Of a DNA stretch of 64,000 bases, positions 36,451-48,715 are shown piece by piece. Under the pieces are notes generated by a model that made no database searches, had not been told where the DNA came from, and was given only the letters and a program-made list of their open reading frames with translations. Position 1 is the first letter of the stretch. The number at the start of each line of letters is the position of its first letter. Made by a program: the position numbers and the translations under genes. The stretch comes from Sphagnum compactum (lineage: Eukaryota; Bryophyta; Sphagnopsida; Sphagnales), in NCBI GenBank assembly GCA_965153455.1, contig OZ234497.1, positions 7,564,001 to 7,628,000 of the forward strand, given 5' to 3'.

Positions 36451-38311
36451 TAAATGCCTATATGTTGGATTCCCAAATATGGTTGGCTCTCCCACAAGTA
36501 CTACGAGACTTATATAATTCCCATTAGCATTTTTTTTTCAACAAAATATCACCAAAAGGTGACACCAGGGAGCCAGTGACAAGTCCATAGAAAAACCAGG
36601 TTTTTGATCTCACATTTTCGCCTAGTGCTATTGTTGCCAAGTGGTAGGATCGGCACCATGTAACAAACAAAAAACTCTAATTTACTTGTGTCTCTCACAC
36701 TGCTAACAAGCTTTTGTCATCATTGCTGTCATCATAGTGAGTTTTTCACCACCTTACATACCTTTATTGTGTGTGCATCGCCAGGAGGGGGCGAAACACT
36801 GAAATATAAGATTTGCCAATAACATTTTTAAAGCTAAAATTTTAAATTGTAGGTACTAGGATCTTGCCTTGGGTGATATGGTGCAATTTTTCTATCAAAC
36901 GGCAATGTCATGTTTATAATAATTTTGTTGTTGTAGAAATTTGGAATCAAAATTGTTAAGTTACATTTTTTCATTCAACTTGTTTTGTGTTGGGACTCAA
37001 AAATTGGATGAATTTTAAGATCTTGTGGTTGATGAGGGGACTTAGGCTGATGGACATAGTATATGAACAAACATAAAAAATTAATGATGATGGGATTTGG
37101 CAATTTCAACTACTTTCAGGTCTTCGGGGTTTTCTTACACTGCTGTTCAATGAGATTTGGGAAACAGAGATGCTTGCTCCTTCAAGCATTGTGTTCGATG
37201 AAAGTTCATTTTCAAGTTTGCATGTCTACATCTTGAAATAAACTATGAGTTTCAAGTTTTGAAGTTTGATGTTTCTTAGGTTTAATTTCTAGCTTTTGAA
37301 GTTTTGCAAGGTGTAGGCATGGTCAAGTAGACAAAAAAAGTAGTATGTTCAATTTTTTATATAAACACATGAAAGTAGATTAAAAACTTTTGAAAATAGA
37401 AATATGAAAAAACATGGCCCTTCATTTAGTTTATGGTAGATTAAATATAAAATTTGAAAAATTTTGATATCATAAATTAGGTGAAAAGTAAATTTGAATC
37501 TAATAGGATCAATTTGGTGTTCAAAGCTACTTTTACACTAAAAGTTTGATGTATTATGATTATAACATGCATAATTTGATAATACACAAGTATTTTTTAA
37601 AGCTCCATCAACTTGAAAATTAAAAAAGTTCAATATTTCATTTATTTGCAACCCATTTTGTAACATTGGACATTGCCTGTGCAAATAGATGCAATTTTTG
37701 TAAAATTTATTTAAATATACATGAAGATGTTCATTTCAAAATTATAATATTATAATGTAAAATTATTTTCATATTAATCATGAAATAAAATAATATTTCT
37801 ACTTTCAATGCAACAAAATTCTTTTGTTTATTTGTAATTTTTTGTGACAAAGTACATTTGTTGTCTACTTGATCACATGTTTTCACCCTACAATGTTGAA
37901 TGTACACTTCTATAATCTAAACTTTGAAGGTTTGAACTTTTGTTGGTTATTTTAGGTTTTGATTTGCTTTTGTTGAATTTTTAAATTTTTGATTTTTTTT
38001 GGTTAGCTCTTTAAGGTTTTTCATATTTCAATGGGTTCAAGTTGAAACTTCATTCAATGTACTAGCATAGTTGAATTACATGTTGTAAGTCTTACAAGTT
38101 AATGCACTTCATGACTTTGTAGAAGATTTTTTTCTTATTAATTATTAAATGGTGTTGTTTGCAAATTTCGAAAAACATCTGATTTTGCCCCATTTTTTCT
38201 CTAGGCTCTTTTTTTAAAAACTCAAGACAACATTCATTTTCATCTTCCCCAAAATTCTCATCATGTAATACCTTAAACCCTCATGAGAGACCTAGGTTTA
38301 AATGTGGTATG
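36451..38311. other. AT-rich region without a gene
   Basis: This is low-complexity AT-rich sequence. No exon, repeat of known family or RNA gene is recognised. Confidence 0.4.
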
Positions 38312-38630
38312 TATGATGTTGATCCAGCATGTGACATTGAAGATCCATCAAAGCAAATCTAAGAAAAGAAGAAATGGAAATTGTATGAAGGTTCAAGGAA
38401 GTTCCAAAATAGTTGGACCACCAAGCTACCATGGGCAAAATCAATGTGGGACAAGAAGGGTGAAATGCATCATGTGTGATGTAAAGAATGCACTTTTGTG
38501 AAAGGAAAACAAAAGTTGTTGATTCCAAAGCTTGACAACTTGTTAAAAAACAAAGGCCATCGAAAATCCACAATTTTAGTGCTCAAGGTTGATGCTAACA
38601 CATTTTATCTCAACAAAATTCATCACATGC
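38312..38630 (+). pseudogene. Zinc-finger transposon-protein relic
   Basis: Reading through two stops gives RKFQNSWTTKLPWAKSMW, then a Gly-Glu-Met-His-His-Val stretch, a Cys-Lys-Glu-Cys pair and KGKQKLLIPKLDNLLKNKG. The spacing (Trp-Trp pair, CxxC-like pair, Lys/Leu helix, His) resembles the BED/TTF-like zinc finger at the start of plant hAT-type transposon proteins. The first expected Cys partner is now a stop codon. The assignment to a transposon family is from resemblance only. Confidence 0.45.
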
Positions 38631-38694
38631 TAGGGTTTGATAGGTCTGTGAAAATTTTAAAAGACCAATGAAAATGGTAGGAAAGGACCATTGT

Positions 38695-38830
38695 GTTCAA
38701 TGTTTAGCATAATAGTTTGTTGTACGTAGGCTTGAAGATATTTTTGAAGCCAATTTGGGATTGCTAGATTTGGTGGTCTAAATTTGTTTTCTTAATTATT
38801 TTGAATTCATTATGTAATAGAACTATTGTT
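38695..38830 (+). repeat. Solitary copy of the window-start repeat
   Basis: GTAGGCTTGAAGA, GAAGCCAATTTGGGATTGCT and AGATTTGGTGGTCTAAATTT match the unit at 600-700 in order and orientation. Confidence 0.65.
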
Positions 38831-40587
38831 AAGGAAATAATGCCTACAATAATCATTATGGTACTAACCAACAATAAAAATATGGTATTACATTTTGATT
38901 TATGTTCTAGAAGGGAAGATTTTGTTCATGATTTCTTTTTTCATTATTTTTGGGGACATTATACAACTAAATTCTAAAACAAAGAAGAAGAATAGGTTTG
39001 GGAATTATGTTTTGCACATGTATTAATGTGTATGTCTAAATTAATTTCTATAAATTATGTAGAATTCAAGCTATTTATGTAATTTGTATCAGTTTTGTAG
39101 AACATATATTTGTTGAAAGTATAATTTAATTTGTAACTATAGTTTAATACTATTTTCAAAATAAGAATTAGTACTTACAAGCTACCATAATACGTTCACA
39201 CTTGTGACATAAGTAGAAATGTTGAATTTTAAGAAATAAATGAAAGAAAATGAAAAATATTTTGAAATATAGAGGAATAATTAAGTTTTGAAAAAAATCT
39301 TCAAATTAATTAGGCAAACATGTGTTGAAGTTTCCACTACACTAGATGGTTGAAAATTGAAGACACAAGGGTGAGCATGTTGCATGTGTGCTTTAAGCCC
39401 AAACATTTTCATGCCCACTGAAAATGTGGGCATTATGGCAGAAGACATGTACATGGTTTTGGATTTGAACTTTGAGAACCTCCAAATGAATTGTGAACAT
39501 AGCATGTATCACATAGGATAACAAAGAATTTATAAGTTGGGAAAGTAGGGAATATGAATTTTTTTTAGTTGGACATGGATTCCATCATATGTGCCCTCTC
39601 AAATTGAGACAATTTGCAAGTCAAAAGCACCCAACTTCAAAAATTTGGATCAATTTTTAATTACTTAAAATTAAAAATGGTACCAAGTACCCACAAGAAG
39701 TTTCAGGTTAAAGGCCAATGTGAAAGGTGAGGAAAGAAAGTTGGCACAAATGTTAGAAATAATGTGTTTTGCAGTTGAAACCTTAGATGCACATTGTAAT
39801 TTGTTTTTAGTGAGCCTCTATCATCTTAAGGTAAAGAATTATATAGAACCCTTCAAAATTGAGGATGCAGTAATGGATATATAGGTCATTGTGTTGTATG
39901 CGGAAAGCCAAAGTTGTTGTGAATTTGACACACATATTTGATAGAGAAGACGCACAGTGTTTATCAAGGTACTATTTCTAAGCTCTTCAACTTGTAGGTC
40001 TATTGTAAGAATTTGTAAGGGTGCATTTTCTAGCAATAGCATTGTGACAACTTAGTTGAACAACGTGGGTGATTGCAAAAATCAAAAAATAAATTTAGGG
40101 ACACAAAATGGTGATCACTTGGCCTTTTGCTGTGATTTAGTTTCAATCAAATTTGAACAAATGATTGAAATGCATATGAAACTACATATTATGAAACTGC
40201 ATTAAAGGTCAGTTTGTTTTCAAATCTACCCCAACTTACTCTAGTAATGAAAAAATAAAATAATGCCTGTCTACAGGTCTGAGTTCTACATACTACCTTA
40301 GACCTCTCCCAATACAGCATTGAACCAAGTTATAAATCCTCACATCTATCAGCTCTTCAATTGTCACACGTGTGTCTTTTTAAAATTCCGCTTGTGCTTA
40401 AAACACTTCACAACTCTTGAACAAATTCTCAAATTCAAAATAAATAAAACTAACAAGAACTTTTTTTTTTGAAAACTCTATTGTAACCTCCCTTTCAATC
40501 TTTACACATTTATATAAGTAAAAAACTGATGTCTATTTGTCAGTGTCATCTAAACCTATCTCTTTTGTAGGATTAACATTGCTAAGA
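38831..40587. other. AT-rich region without a gene
   Basis: No supported coding exon or RNA is seen. Short open frames on the minus strand (39,281-39,505 and 39,839-40,042) have no domain. Confidence 0.4.
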
Positions 40588-40895
40588 AAAGCCTAACTAC
40601 TTCCTTTTTCTATTAACTATCTTAATAACTATCTCCCACCTTTCGTAATAACTACCTCCATTTTATAATCACCTCACTTTTTTTCCTTCTCCACCAACGC
40701 ATGGATATGAAAAAACAAATAACATCTGTATTTTCATGTCCATGAAATGTATATTAATTTAAATTAAACTTGACATTGACATAAATAATGATAAATGTTA
40801 AAAATCATGTGAAAACATGTAAGAAAAAAATTAAATAGTTGATCGTCATTCATAGTGCACAGCAGAGCAGAGCTCAAATGTAGGTTAATTATTGG
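40588..40895 (-). repeat. Interspersed element family 2, copy 2
   Basis: This is the inverted copy of 16,345-16,650: AAGCCTAACTACTTCC, AACTATCTCCCACCTTTC, CATGTCCATG and ATGTATATTAATTTAAATTA match in reverse order. Confidence 0.65.
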
Positions 40896-41872
40896 GAGTG
40901 TTCTATAGTTGGAAAATGAATAACAAAAAAACCAACAACTTGATTAACAGTTGAAATCACCAATGTTCATCCATGAATGAAAGGGCTATTATCACTTCAT
41001 TGGCTTTATTGTTTTCACATTAATATCTTCTTTGTAGCCAGATTTGGCTAAATCTTCCTGTGGTTATCTCCACTTTGGATGCACTTCACAAAATTCAAAA
41101 AAGAAATACTGATCAGAAACCCCTTTAATTGCCTTGCAGCAATCAGCATAATACTCAATTTGAAAATTTCAGAGACCATTTTAGATTGGGCGAATCTAGA
41201 TGATTTTATATAACTTGATTTTTTATGTGCAATTTGTGTCCGTCTTCTTGTTACAGCATATTCTCCCTGCAGATACATGTCTAAAATTTTCGGTGGTTTG
41301 GTTCTTTTTAATTCAGTGTCTTAGGAAGTACAAAAACATCAACAATTTCTTTTATTGCTATCATACGAGGTATTGCCATCATATTCAGACGTCCGTGTTC
41401 AATTAGAATGGTAGTTGTAGCTAATTTGTGTCCGTGTACAACTGCACGGTGATGGTGCGCGCCCGATTTGCGCCTATTGTCCTTCTTCTCCTCCTTGATG
41501 CAGGCACCTGGCATGGGCAGTTGCAAATAAAAGGTCCAAGCAGAACAAGAATCTAGAGCATTTCAGCACGCATGACTACTCACTGAACCTGACATACGCC
41601 GCACGGTAGTTATTAATGGTATACAATCCAAATTCAATTCAACAATAGACAATAAGCTGCCCTGCGTACACAGCGTTGAAAACAGTTGCAATTAACTAGT
41701 TTCCTTATCTTGAGATGGATAATTGTCTCACGAGTGGTTTACAGAACCAACCGACGCTCCACTGAATATGCATGCATTCAACAGCCGCATAATACCGTAT
41801 AAGGTCATATAAATGAGCTATGGATATGTCTTCCTCATACGGCAGCCAGCCAAAATCTACCGGCTCTACAGC

Positions 41873-42208
41873 ATGAGATGGACATTTGAGCTACTACCAT
41901 AGACAGAATTGAACGTTCAATTCTGCGCGCCACGGGTACATTAACGTTGCAGCCGTTTGAGATCAGCTGTATTCAAGTATCGATGATCTGTCTTCTTCAT
42001 ACGGCCAACCCTAAACCCAACCAACACCTACAGTTACCGCATGAGATGGACATTTGAGCTACTACCATAGACAGAATTGAACGTTCAATTCTGCGCGCCA
42101 CGGGTACATTAACGTTGCAGCCGTTTGAGATCAGCTGTATTCAAGTATCGATGATCTGTCTTCTTCATACGGCCAACCCTAAACCCAACCAACACCTACA
42201 GTTACCGC
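41873..42208. repeat. Exact 168-bp tandem duplication
   Basis: Units 41,873-42,040 and 42,041-42,208 appear identical base for base, each starting ATGAGATGGACATTTGAGCT. A third, diverged unit follows at 42,209. Everything around it is strongly diverged, so this duplication is either very recent or an assembly artefact. Confidence 0.9.
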
Positions 42209-43082
42209 ATGAGATGGACAGTTTCGCTACTGAGACTGAATGAATGAATAACCAGATTCGTGAATGTCGATATCAATTATGAATGTCTCTTCCTCATACG
42301 GCCAGCCAACACGGCATACAGCTACCGCATGCTATGGACACTTTAGCTTCTACGCAATGAATGAACCGACCAAATTCATGCATCTTTTAAATTAATGTAG
42401 CTGATCGCTAGTTGCAGGACACTAGTGGAGCTAGCGGACAGGTCCGGCGCCCATCGATCTGACAGCAGCTATCAAGTACCTGACATCTCAGCTGCGCCAT
42501 TGGTGATGGATGTACTCGCTGTTGCAACATCTCAACTACTACTGAAGGCAACTGCATCGTGCAAAACAGCTGATCCGTCCACCCACTAGACCAGCTTGAC
42601 TAGTTGTGAACTGTCAATCTGGAATTAAAGTACAAAGATGTTGTATCACCAAACTATATCAGTAGCACAAGCAAATTAGCAAGCAGATCAGTAGTCCAAC
42701 ATATCGAGAGTATAAGGGATCAAGTTAAAAGATACCAAACAGTGCGAGCAGGTCACGTACTCTCGTCTTTAGTGTATGACTGTTGCTGGTCCAGGGACCC
42801 TGAGACGCCCCAATCGATCACACAACTCTCCCTCGAGAGGTACCCGCGCTGGAAAAATGAAGTAACACAATTCAGTAGACTGCAACCCACAACTGCTCTG
42901 CAACCCACAACTGCTCAATATGACGCTGATCCAGACAGTCGAACTAACTCATTGCTTTCAAAAATTTCCTTGCAATGGCCCTCGGAATCCTTGAGTTTAA
43001 TTCCTATTCAATTGCAGCAGGATCATTCGGTTTTGAATAAGAAAACAGATTACACTACCTCACACTACATCAGAATCTGCAG

Positions 43083-43392
43083 TAGCCATTTTTTTAATTG
43101 ACGAAATTTCGCCGTAAAGGGATTAAAGATTTAAAATTCGAAAATCACGTGATATTGGAGGTTTTCAATCGCCGAAAGTGAGGAGAAACTCAATAAAAGT
43201 AGTCAGATTTCTACATTTGGTTTTCAGTGTAGAAAAAATATAGAAAGATGATTAAAGATTTGTACTTCATGTTTGGTTTCTAGCCAGATTTGGCCAAATC
43301 TTCCCAGGGATGATAGCCACTTTTTCTACATCTTCCTATGAATGATGGCACTTCGGCTGGAAACAAAGATTCCTAAAAGAAACACGGATGTG
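43083..43392. mobile_element. Insertion of about 310 bp in copy B
   Basis: Copy A reads straight from CAGTATCTGCAG into TACTTGATTCATT. In copy B the same words are separated by about 310 bp containing CCAGATTTGGCCAAATCTTCC, a word also found near 41,040 and, rearranged, near 17,010. The flanking TGCAGTA on both sides may be a target duplication. Confidence 0.5.
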
Positions 43393-43762
43393 CAGTACTT
43401 GATTCATTGAAGAGCGCGGGGCAAGAAGCCCGGGGCACTTACAAATACAGCACATTGATGATCAAGTCTAGTTTATGGATTCATAAGATCGTTTCGTTTC
43501 TCCTTTTTTGTTTCTCTGCTGCTGCACTGCACGTCTTCCTCTCACCTTCCTTAGATCAGAAAGTGCCGGACGCTAATGATCAGGAGGCTCTCTATTATGC
43601 ACATGGACAGGCTTGATCCCAGTATAGTCTTTAAAACGTCATAGAACCTTCGTCTTAAGCTTGCTGAAAATTGTTTGAAGCTTGATTCGGCAAGCTCAAG
43701 ATGCAGTTTCTGTGGAGTTACTTCGATGAGCCCTTAGAGGGAATTACGGTTACGGGGTTTGC

Positions 43763-44275
43763 TTAGAACTTTTGATGATCCGATTTAAACGCTAGTAGGC
43801 AGATTCTTAATCTTGCAGAACATCATCTTCTTCTTACCCGGTTTGAATTAGTATTCCTGCGTGAGGTACTAAACCGTGTTTCTGGCTTGGTATGATTGGT
43901 TCTTTGCAATCTGGACATGTAAGATTTTAAATTACATTAATTGCGTTTTCTTCTGATTCCAAGCTTAAGAGGCTTAGGCAAGGTTTGCATGCCAGATTTC
44001 TTCGCTCCAGACATGAGACGCTGTTATATCTCTAGCGAAGAAATCTGGCGTGAAATCACTGCCTATGCCTTTAAGCTTGCAATGTTTAGAAAATTTGGAA
44101 GTATGAAATCTAAAGCATTTCCTGCAAGGCGGTCGCGTGGCGGCACAATTTTATATGAAGGGAGGACGTACCGTTACAACGTCAACAACGTCCATTGCTA
44201 AATACATCTTCTGCTCCAGAGCTTCACGCCGCCGTAATTGTGCAATCGCCAGAAGCAGCAACGTTCACGAATAAC
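43763..44275 (+). other. Second insertion in copy B with an 86-codon open frame
   Basis: This block is absent from copy A. It contains an open frame, 43,941-44,201, ending SKAFPARRSRGGTILYEGRT and a short tail before its stop. Composition is protein-like (basic, aromatic) but no family is recognised and no splice partners are evident. It may be a captured exon. Confidence 0.35.
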
Positions 44276-44690
44276 TGACCAATTGTATCAAACGAGCTTC
44301 CAAGCACTACTGAGAGAAGTCTTCGGCATGAATTGCAAAAAGTTTCGAACCTTACATGGTCAACGTTGGTTCGCAAGAGAAGTGCTGTTGTAAATGGTCA
44401 CTACAATGCAATGCTCTTTGATGAGGTCATGACAAGGGAATTTACTGAGCTTGTCCACGGCTAACTGCATATCATCAGAGACCATTCCATAATAGATTTG
44501 ACTTTTGCAGTTTACAGGATCATGGTCATGTCATTACCACTGAACACCGATCACTTCGTTGTCGATAATTCTTAGTCTTCAAGATTCTTCTTCTTTTCTC
44601 TTTTCTTTTCTCTAATTTCTTTGGACCTTTCAAATTTTCCTTTTGAAATCATTCTTCGGCGTTTCTATCTTAGCGTAGTCATCTAGGACC

Positions 44691-45654
44691 TAGGTTTTCT
44701 GACTCTTTCAAAAATCTGTTCAACCGATTGTTGTTATGATTTGAGTGTAAGTAGACAGATTTACAAAATTGTTGCCTTCATGGTCCTACTATAATTGAAT
44801 GTTTGTGTACACATTCATTAAATGCCCAATGTTTTCCCGTATCTCACTGCCATCTCTGGGAAGATGCCCCATGATTCATAGATGCACGGCTAAAATATAG
44901 AAATTTAGGGTTTCTATTGGGAACAATTATGAATATGCAGTCAGATGGCAGATCAGGATCAGTTATGCAGCATTCAGGACACACTCAATTGATGCTTTCA
45001 TATCTTCGGTCTCGAGTCCAAGCTCCTTGCAATCTTGTGCCGTCCAATATAGAAGAAGACCCAACTGTGTGTACTATCGAAATCTCAACTGCGTTTTCTC
45101 GAAGCTGCCCCTAAATCTTTGTGTAAAAACTACTGTTCATTGCTAATTCCTGCAGCTTACTAGCTGCTTACTGAAAGAAATTGTCTCAAACCAAATGGAT
45201 TCAAACTTTATTCCTTCCTAAATATTGCAAAACCCACAGAGTTAATGGGCCGATCCATTCATAATTGTATGCTGTGTATTTGTACTCAGAGTTCAGACAT
45301 TCGATAGTTTGAAGGTTACCACATCATGCACAAGATCACACTAAATTATATGTCTTTAATAAACACCCTGCCGATCGCTTAGTTTTCACCATATTGCCGA
45401 CATTCCACAAAAGTTCAGTAAGTACTTACCTCTGGACACACATGATCTTGCATAAGAGATGTTTTTTAACAAAAGGTACCTGGAGGATCTACAATTTCAA
45501 GACACAAGATCCACATCCCTCAGACTGTAAAAACAGCTTCCCACATGCAGATCACAAGACAGATGTCCTGACTGATCATGTGTACCGGCTCCTAAATTGC
45601 AGCTGGGGTTTAGATCAGGTTCCGCCTTCTAATTCTAGATAGATAGCTCGCAGC
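44691..45654. other. Intergenic region downstream of the membrane-protein gene
   Basis: No exon is supported. The part nearest 45,655 should include the 3' untranslated region of the minus-strand gene. Confidence 0.4.
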
Positions 45655-47424
45655 CTAAAAGAATCTATATCTCTTCATCTTTCTGTTGGTGTAACAACGG
45701 CATACCACTAATACAACGATTATCAATACCACCAAGGCAGCAGCCGCCTCACCAATGTAAGCTCCAATTGGTGAAGCACCTCCAGCTTTAGCCTCACTAC
45801 CTGCTGATTCTACAACACAAAACATAGAACTAAGCTCGAGCATCAGTTGGTCTGCCCGGGCAACAACAAGAAGCAGGAATTCCTAAAACATTTTACAGAT
45901 AGGAATTCAATCTGCAACAGCAAAAAAGTAGGAATTCCTGAAGTTCCAAAACCTTTCTTCCCGAGTTTCTGAAACTTCTTCACGTATCTCCCGTTCTTGC
46001 GAAATTACTTAGAAGAGTTCTAGAACATAAGGAGAGAGAGAAAACATACACACCTCCAGCAGGTGATTCAGTAGTTGCAGCCGAGGGAGGGCTGCTTCCT
46101 GCAGGAACGGGACTCGTGCTACCTGTGAAAAGAACAGTACTTAACACTGCTCCTGTAAGTAGCATGTGGTCAAGCTGCTTCAGTGGGAGCACTAAAGAGT
46201 AGCGGGAAATTAGCGCTCGAGTTAATCTTAGTAGTCCTGCTCATTTCCACGCTATCATAGTAAATCAGAAATGGTGGCATGTACACAGGATTGAATTCGC
46301 TACACTTCCGCTAGTGCATTAGTTAGACACCCATGTGCACTTTACTCTGGATTACCCTCGCTGCATGGCAGCTATTTCCACCTACCAGCACTAACTAGCC
46401 TTATCTCTGAGCGATGCTCCATGCGCATATAAGCACACTGCTGGTTCCCATTTGATCATCTCGGCGTCATCGATCCTCCTCTCGCAGGAACTAGTTTTTC
46501 AGTCACTAATTCATTTTCGCATAGTTCTTAGCAAGATTAAGCTTTCCAGTGTGAATCCTTTTCTCTGTCCAAGTTTATTGTACTGACTGTTTTCAGTCAC
46601 GCTGTGTAATGGAAGAACCTGATTTTTCACAGCTCCTTATGCTTACAAATCAACAGCTCTGACAATACGTATCTTTGCAAATGCATGGTAAAGAGAAACG
46701 CGGAACAGACAGGTTTTCTAAGACCCTTAGAAAATCAAATAGTCCCCTTGCAAGCTAGCTGATCAACTGTGAGGCAAACGTCCTGCAGGAGGAGTTAACT
46801 AGGAGATTAGGAGAGGTTTGTTATGTAATACCTGAAGGAGTAGTCTGCAACAAAGCTCTGCGAATGTGCCCTGAAGCAGAGGTACGAAATGTCGCGTAAG
46901 TTTGAAAATACTTCGATCACAATTGATCACATAAATCCAGATTGAAAAAAAAAGATTTCCCCTGAGCTCATGACACGAGATCCGTGATGGTTTTAAACAG
47001 CTAGCTTGTCTGATTGCTCATGACTTTCTGGGGTCTCACATCCAAGATCCCGGTGAAATCTTCCAGCCAGGCTGAAATATGCGAGTATTCATTGCTCAAT
47101 ACTTCAAGCCTGACTGATGAGTATGATCTTCGAATATTGCAGGGTCTTAAGACTACTGTTTCCGTTTCCAAGGTCGATGGTTTAGTCAGTGACCCGGACA
47201 ATAAAGCTTGCTTGGCTCTCGTAGTTAGCATGTGCTGCAGGATCGGCTAAGAGCACGAGATTATTGAACCTGTGTGACCCATTTGTTGAAGCCTGATCCT
47301 CTCTAGTCTGTTCAGTCTGAGAGGAAAGAGTGGTTCGTCATGACGTACCTGCCCCAAAGCAGGAAGCAGCCGAAGACAATAGCTGCAGCACGACAATCGT
47401 GAGACACAACGTCGTAGTGGCCAT
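45655..47424 (-). CDS. Small Ser/Pro/Thr-rich single-pass membrane protein
   Basis: This is a predicted 112-residue type I membrane protein from four exons: 47424-47349, 46870-46832, 46122-46054 and 45809-45655. All three introns are phase 1 and the total is 339 nt including the stop. Residues 1 to about 24 form a signal peptide (MATTTLCLTIVVLQLLSSAA). Residues 35-75 are a short ectodomain rich in Ser, Pro, Thr, Ala and Gly (STSPVPAGSSPPSAATTESP), with Ala-Pro/Ser-Pro/Thr-Pro-type dipeptides suited to hydroxyproline glycosylation as in arabinogalactan-type proteins. Residues 83-98 are one hydrophobic span (AAAALVVLIIVVLVV), followed by a basic cytosolic tail with three more Arg/Lys clusters. 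It should act at the plasma membrane or wall interface. Exons 2 (39 nt) and 3 (69 nt) are frame-neutral. No named family is recognised; the gene model is supported by phase and by the SP-ectodomain-TM order. Confidence 0.72.
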
Positions 47425-48170
47425 GTCGATACTCCCGGACCCGACTTTATGCACTCTATCACGCCAGGCGATTGATCTGGGAGCTGCTCCTGGCACAGCG
47501 GCGCGTCTCATCAGCAGTCTTGTACAGAATATATGTTCTTCTGCTGCAATTGACCAGCACAGAATATTCTGATCACCAGTTGTGTGACTATCTATCTCTT
47601 TACAGTATCCTTCTACCTAAAATCTAGAGCTCCACCACTGAACAGTCCTTCATCCACTGCTATCGATCGATGCCCCCAAGATCAGATCAACTTTGCAAAG
47701 TACAGTCTAGGAGATCGAGGCAGTGTTACACATGTAACATTGGTGTCTGAAAGCACTTACAGATATGAACCAGTCTATGATGACGATGATGAGTTCAGTC
47801 TGAGGATCTAGATCATGGTTGACATTTTTAGCACAAGAGCAACTTGCGTACGGCGTGGACCTCACGGAACCAGATGCACGGTGGCAAAGATAGACAGTAC
47901 TCAATCGTACTAGGCTCCGCTGAACCACGCAACCCCAGAGCCGTACTCTGATCGTACACTATGGTGGACGACGTCCTGATCCCGAGCTTGGCGCCGAAGA
48001 TCGGCCGTACTCGGATCGTACTTGTATAGGGCCCACCAGTTGAAACACTGTCAGCTTGCCCACTGGCTGCGATTGTGCACGAACTTCGAAGGCTCCTGTA
48101 CAGTAGAAATGATTCATTTAACTAAAATTGGCGTGACGTTGAGCCATCTGGTCTCTCTCTCCAGCAGTCA
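47425..48170. other. Upstream region of the membrane-protein gene
   Basis: This is moderately GC-rich sequence expected to hold the minus-strand promoter and leader. A TATA-like GCATAAAG lies on the minus strand about 30 bases above the ATG, too close for a usual leader unless the leader is very short. Two copies of CCGTACTC-GATCGTAC lie near 47,941 and 48,003. Confidence 0.35.
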
Positions 48171-48176
48171 AATGAG

Positions 48177-48425
48177 CTACTTGGTGTCTCTTGGATTTTG
48201 ACTTGGGACTTGGCGAATTGCTTTCATCTCGAAGGTGTGAAGTTGGTCTCTGATATTCTGCTTTGGAAAGATGACGGGATGATCATCCTTTTTCCCAAGG
48301 GAAACTGTTGTCACAGATCCACCAGTTCTGACTGGCTGGAAGTGCTGCAGCTTTTTCACTGCTGCAATACATCGCCCCTTCAGGTACTGGCTCATCATAT
48401 CAGTCACCCATTCTGTTTCTAATTC
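48177..48425 (-). other. Possible isolated exon or gene fragment
   Basis: The minus-strand open frame reads VTDMMSQYLKGRCIAAVKKL and then VRTGGSVTTVSLGKKDDHP. An acceptor-like AGAAACAG precedes it. Composition is more protein-like than the surrounding DNA, but I recognise no family and no partner exon. Confidence 0.25.
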
Positions 48426-48668
48426 TTTAGTGACTTAAGGAGCTTTGGCTGACAACTTCATATTGTTGTCAACTATGTCCAAGCACATCATACATGGGAT
48501 GTAACAAGATGATTCTTTAGGAGCTTGATGGGCAAGAAAATTGAGGCAAAAGAAAGACACAAGAAAATGATGTGGAGATGATTAGGCCAGTGGCTGGAAA
48601 AGAGAATAGGATGAGATGGACAAGGATCAAGATCAATGCTTCTAGACTCATGGTGGAAGGGTGAGATC

Positions 48669-48715
48669 TTTCTCTCTCTCTCTCTCTCTATAGATATATA
48701 CATATATATCCATTT
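48669..48715. repeat. (CT)n and (TA)n microsatellite
   Basis: A TCTCTC run is followed by TATAGATATATACATATATA. Confidence 0.85.

Larger units (their letters stand above)
41405..44690. repeat. Segmental duplication, copy B
   Basis: This is collinear with 31,690-35,440. Relative to copy A it carries an exact 168-bp tandem duplication (41,873-42,208), an insertion of about 310 bp at 43,083-43,392 and an insertion of about 510 bp at 43,763-44,275. The insertion at 43,083 is flanked by a possible 7-bp duplication TGCAGTA. Confidence 0.8.
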
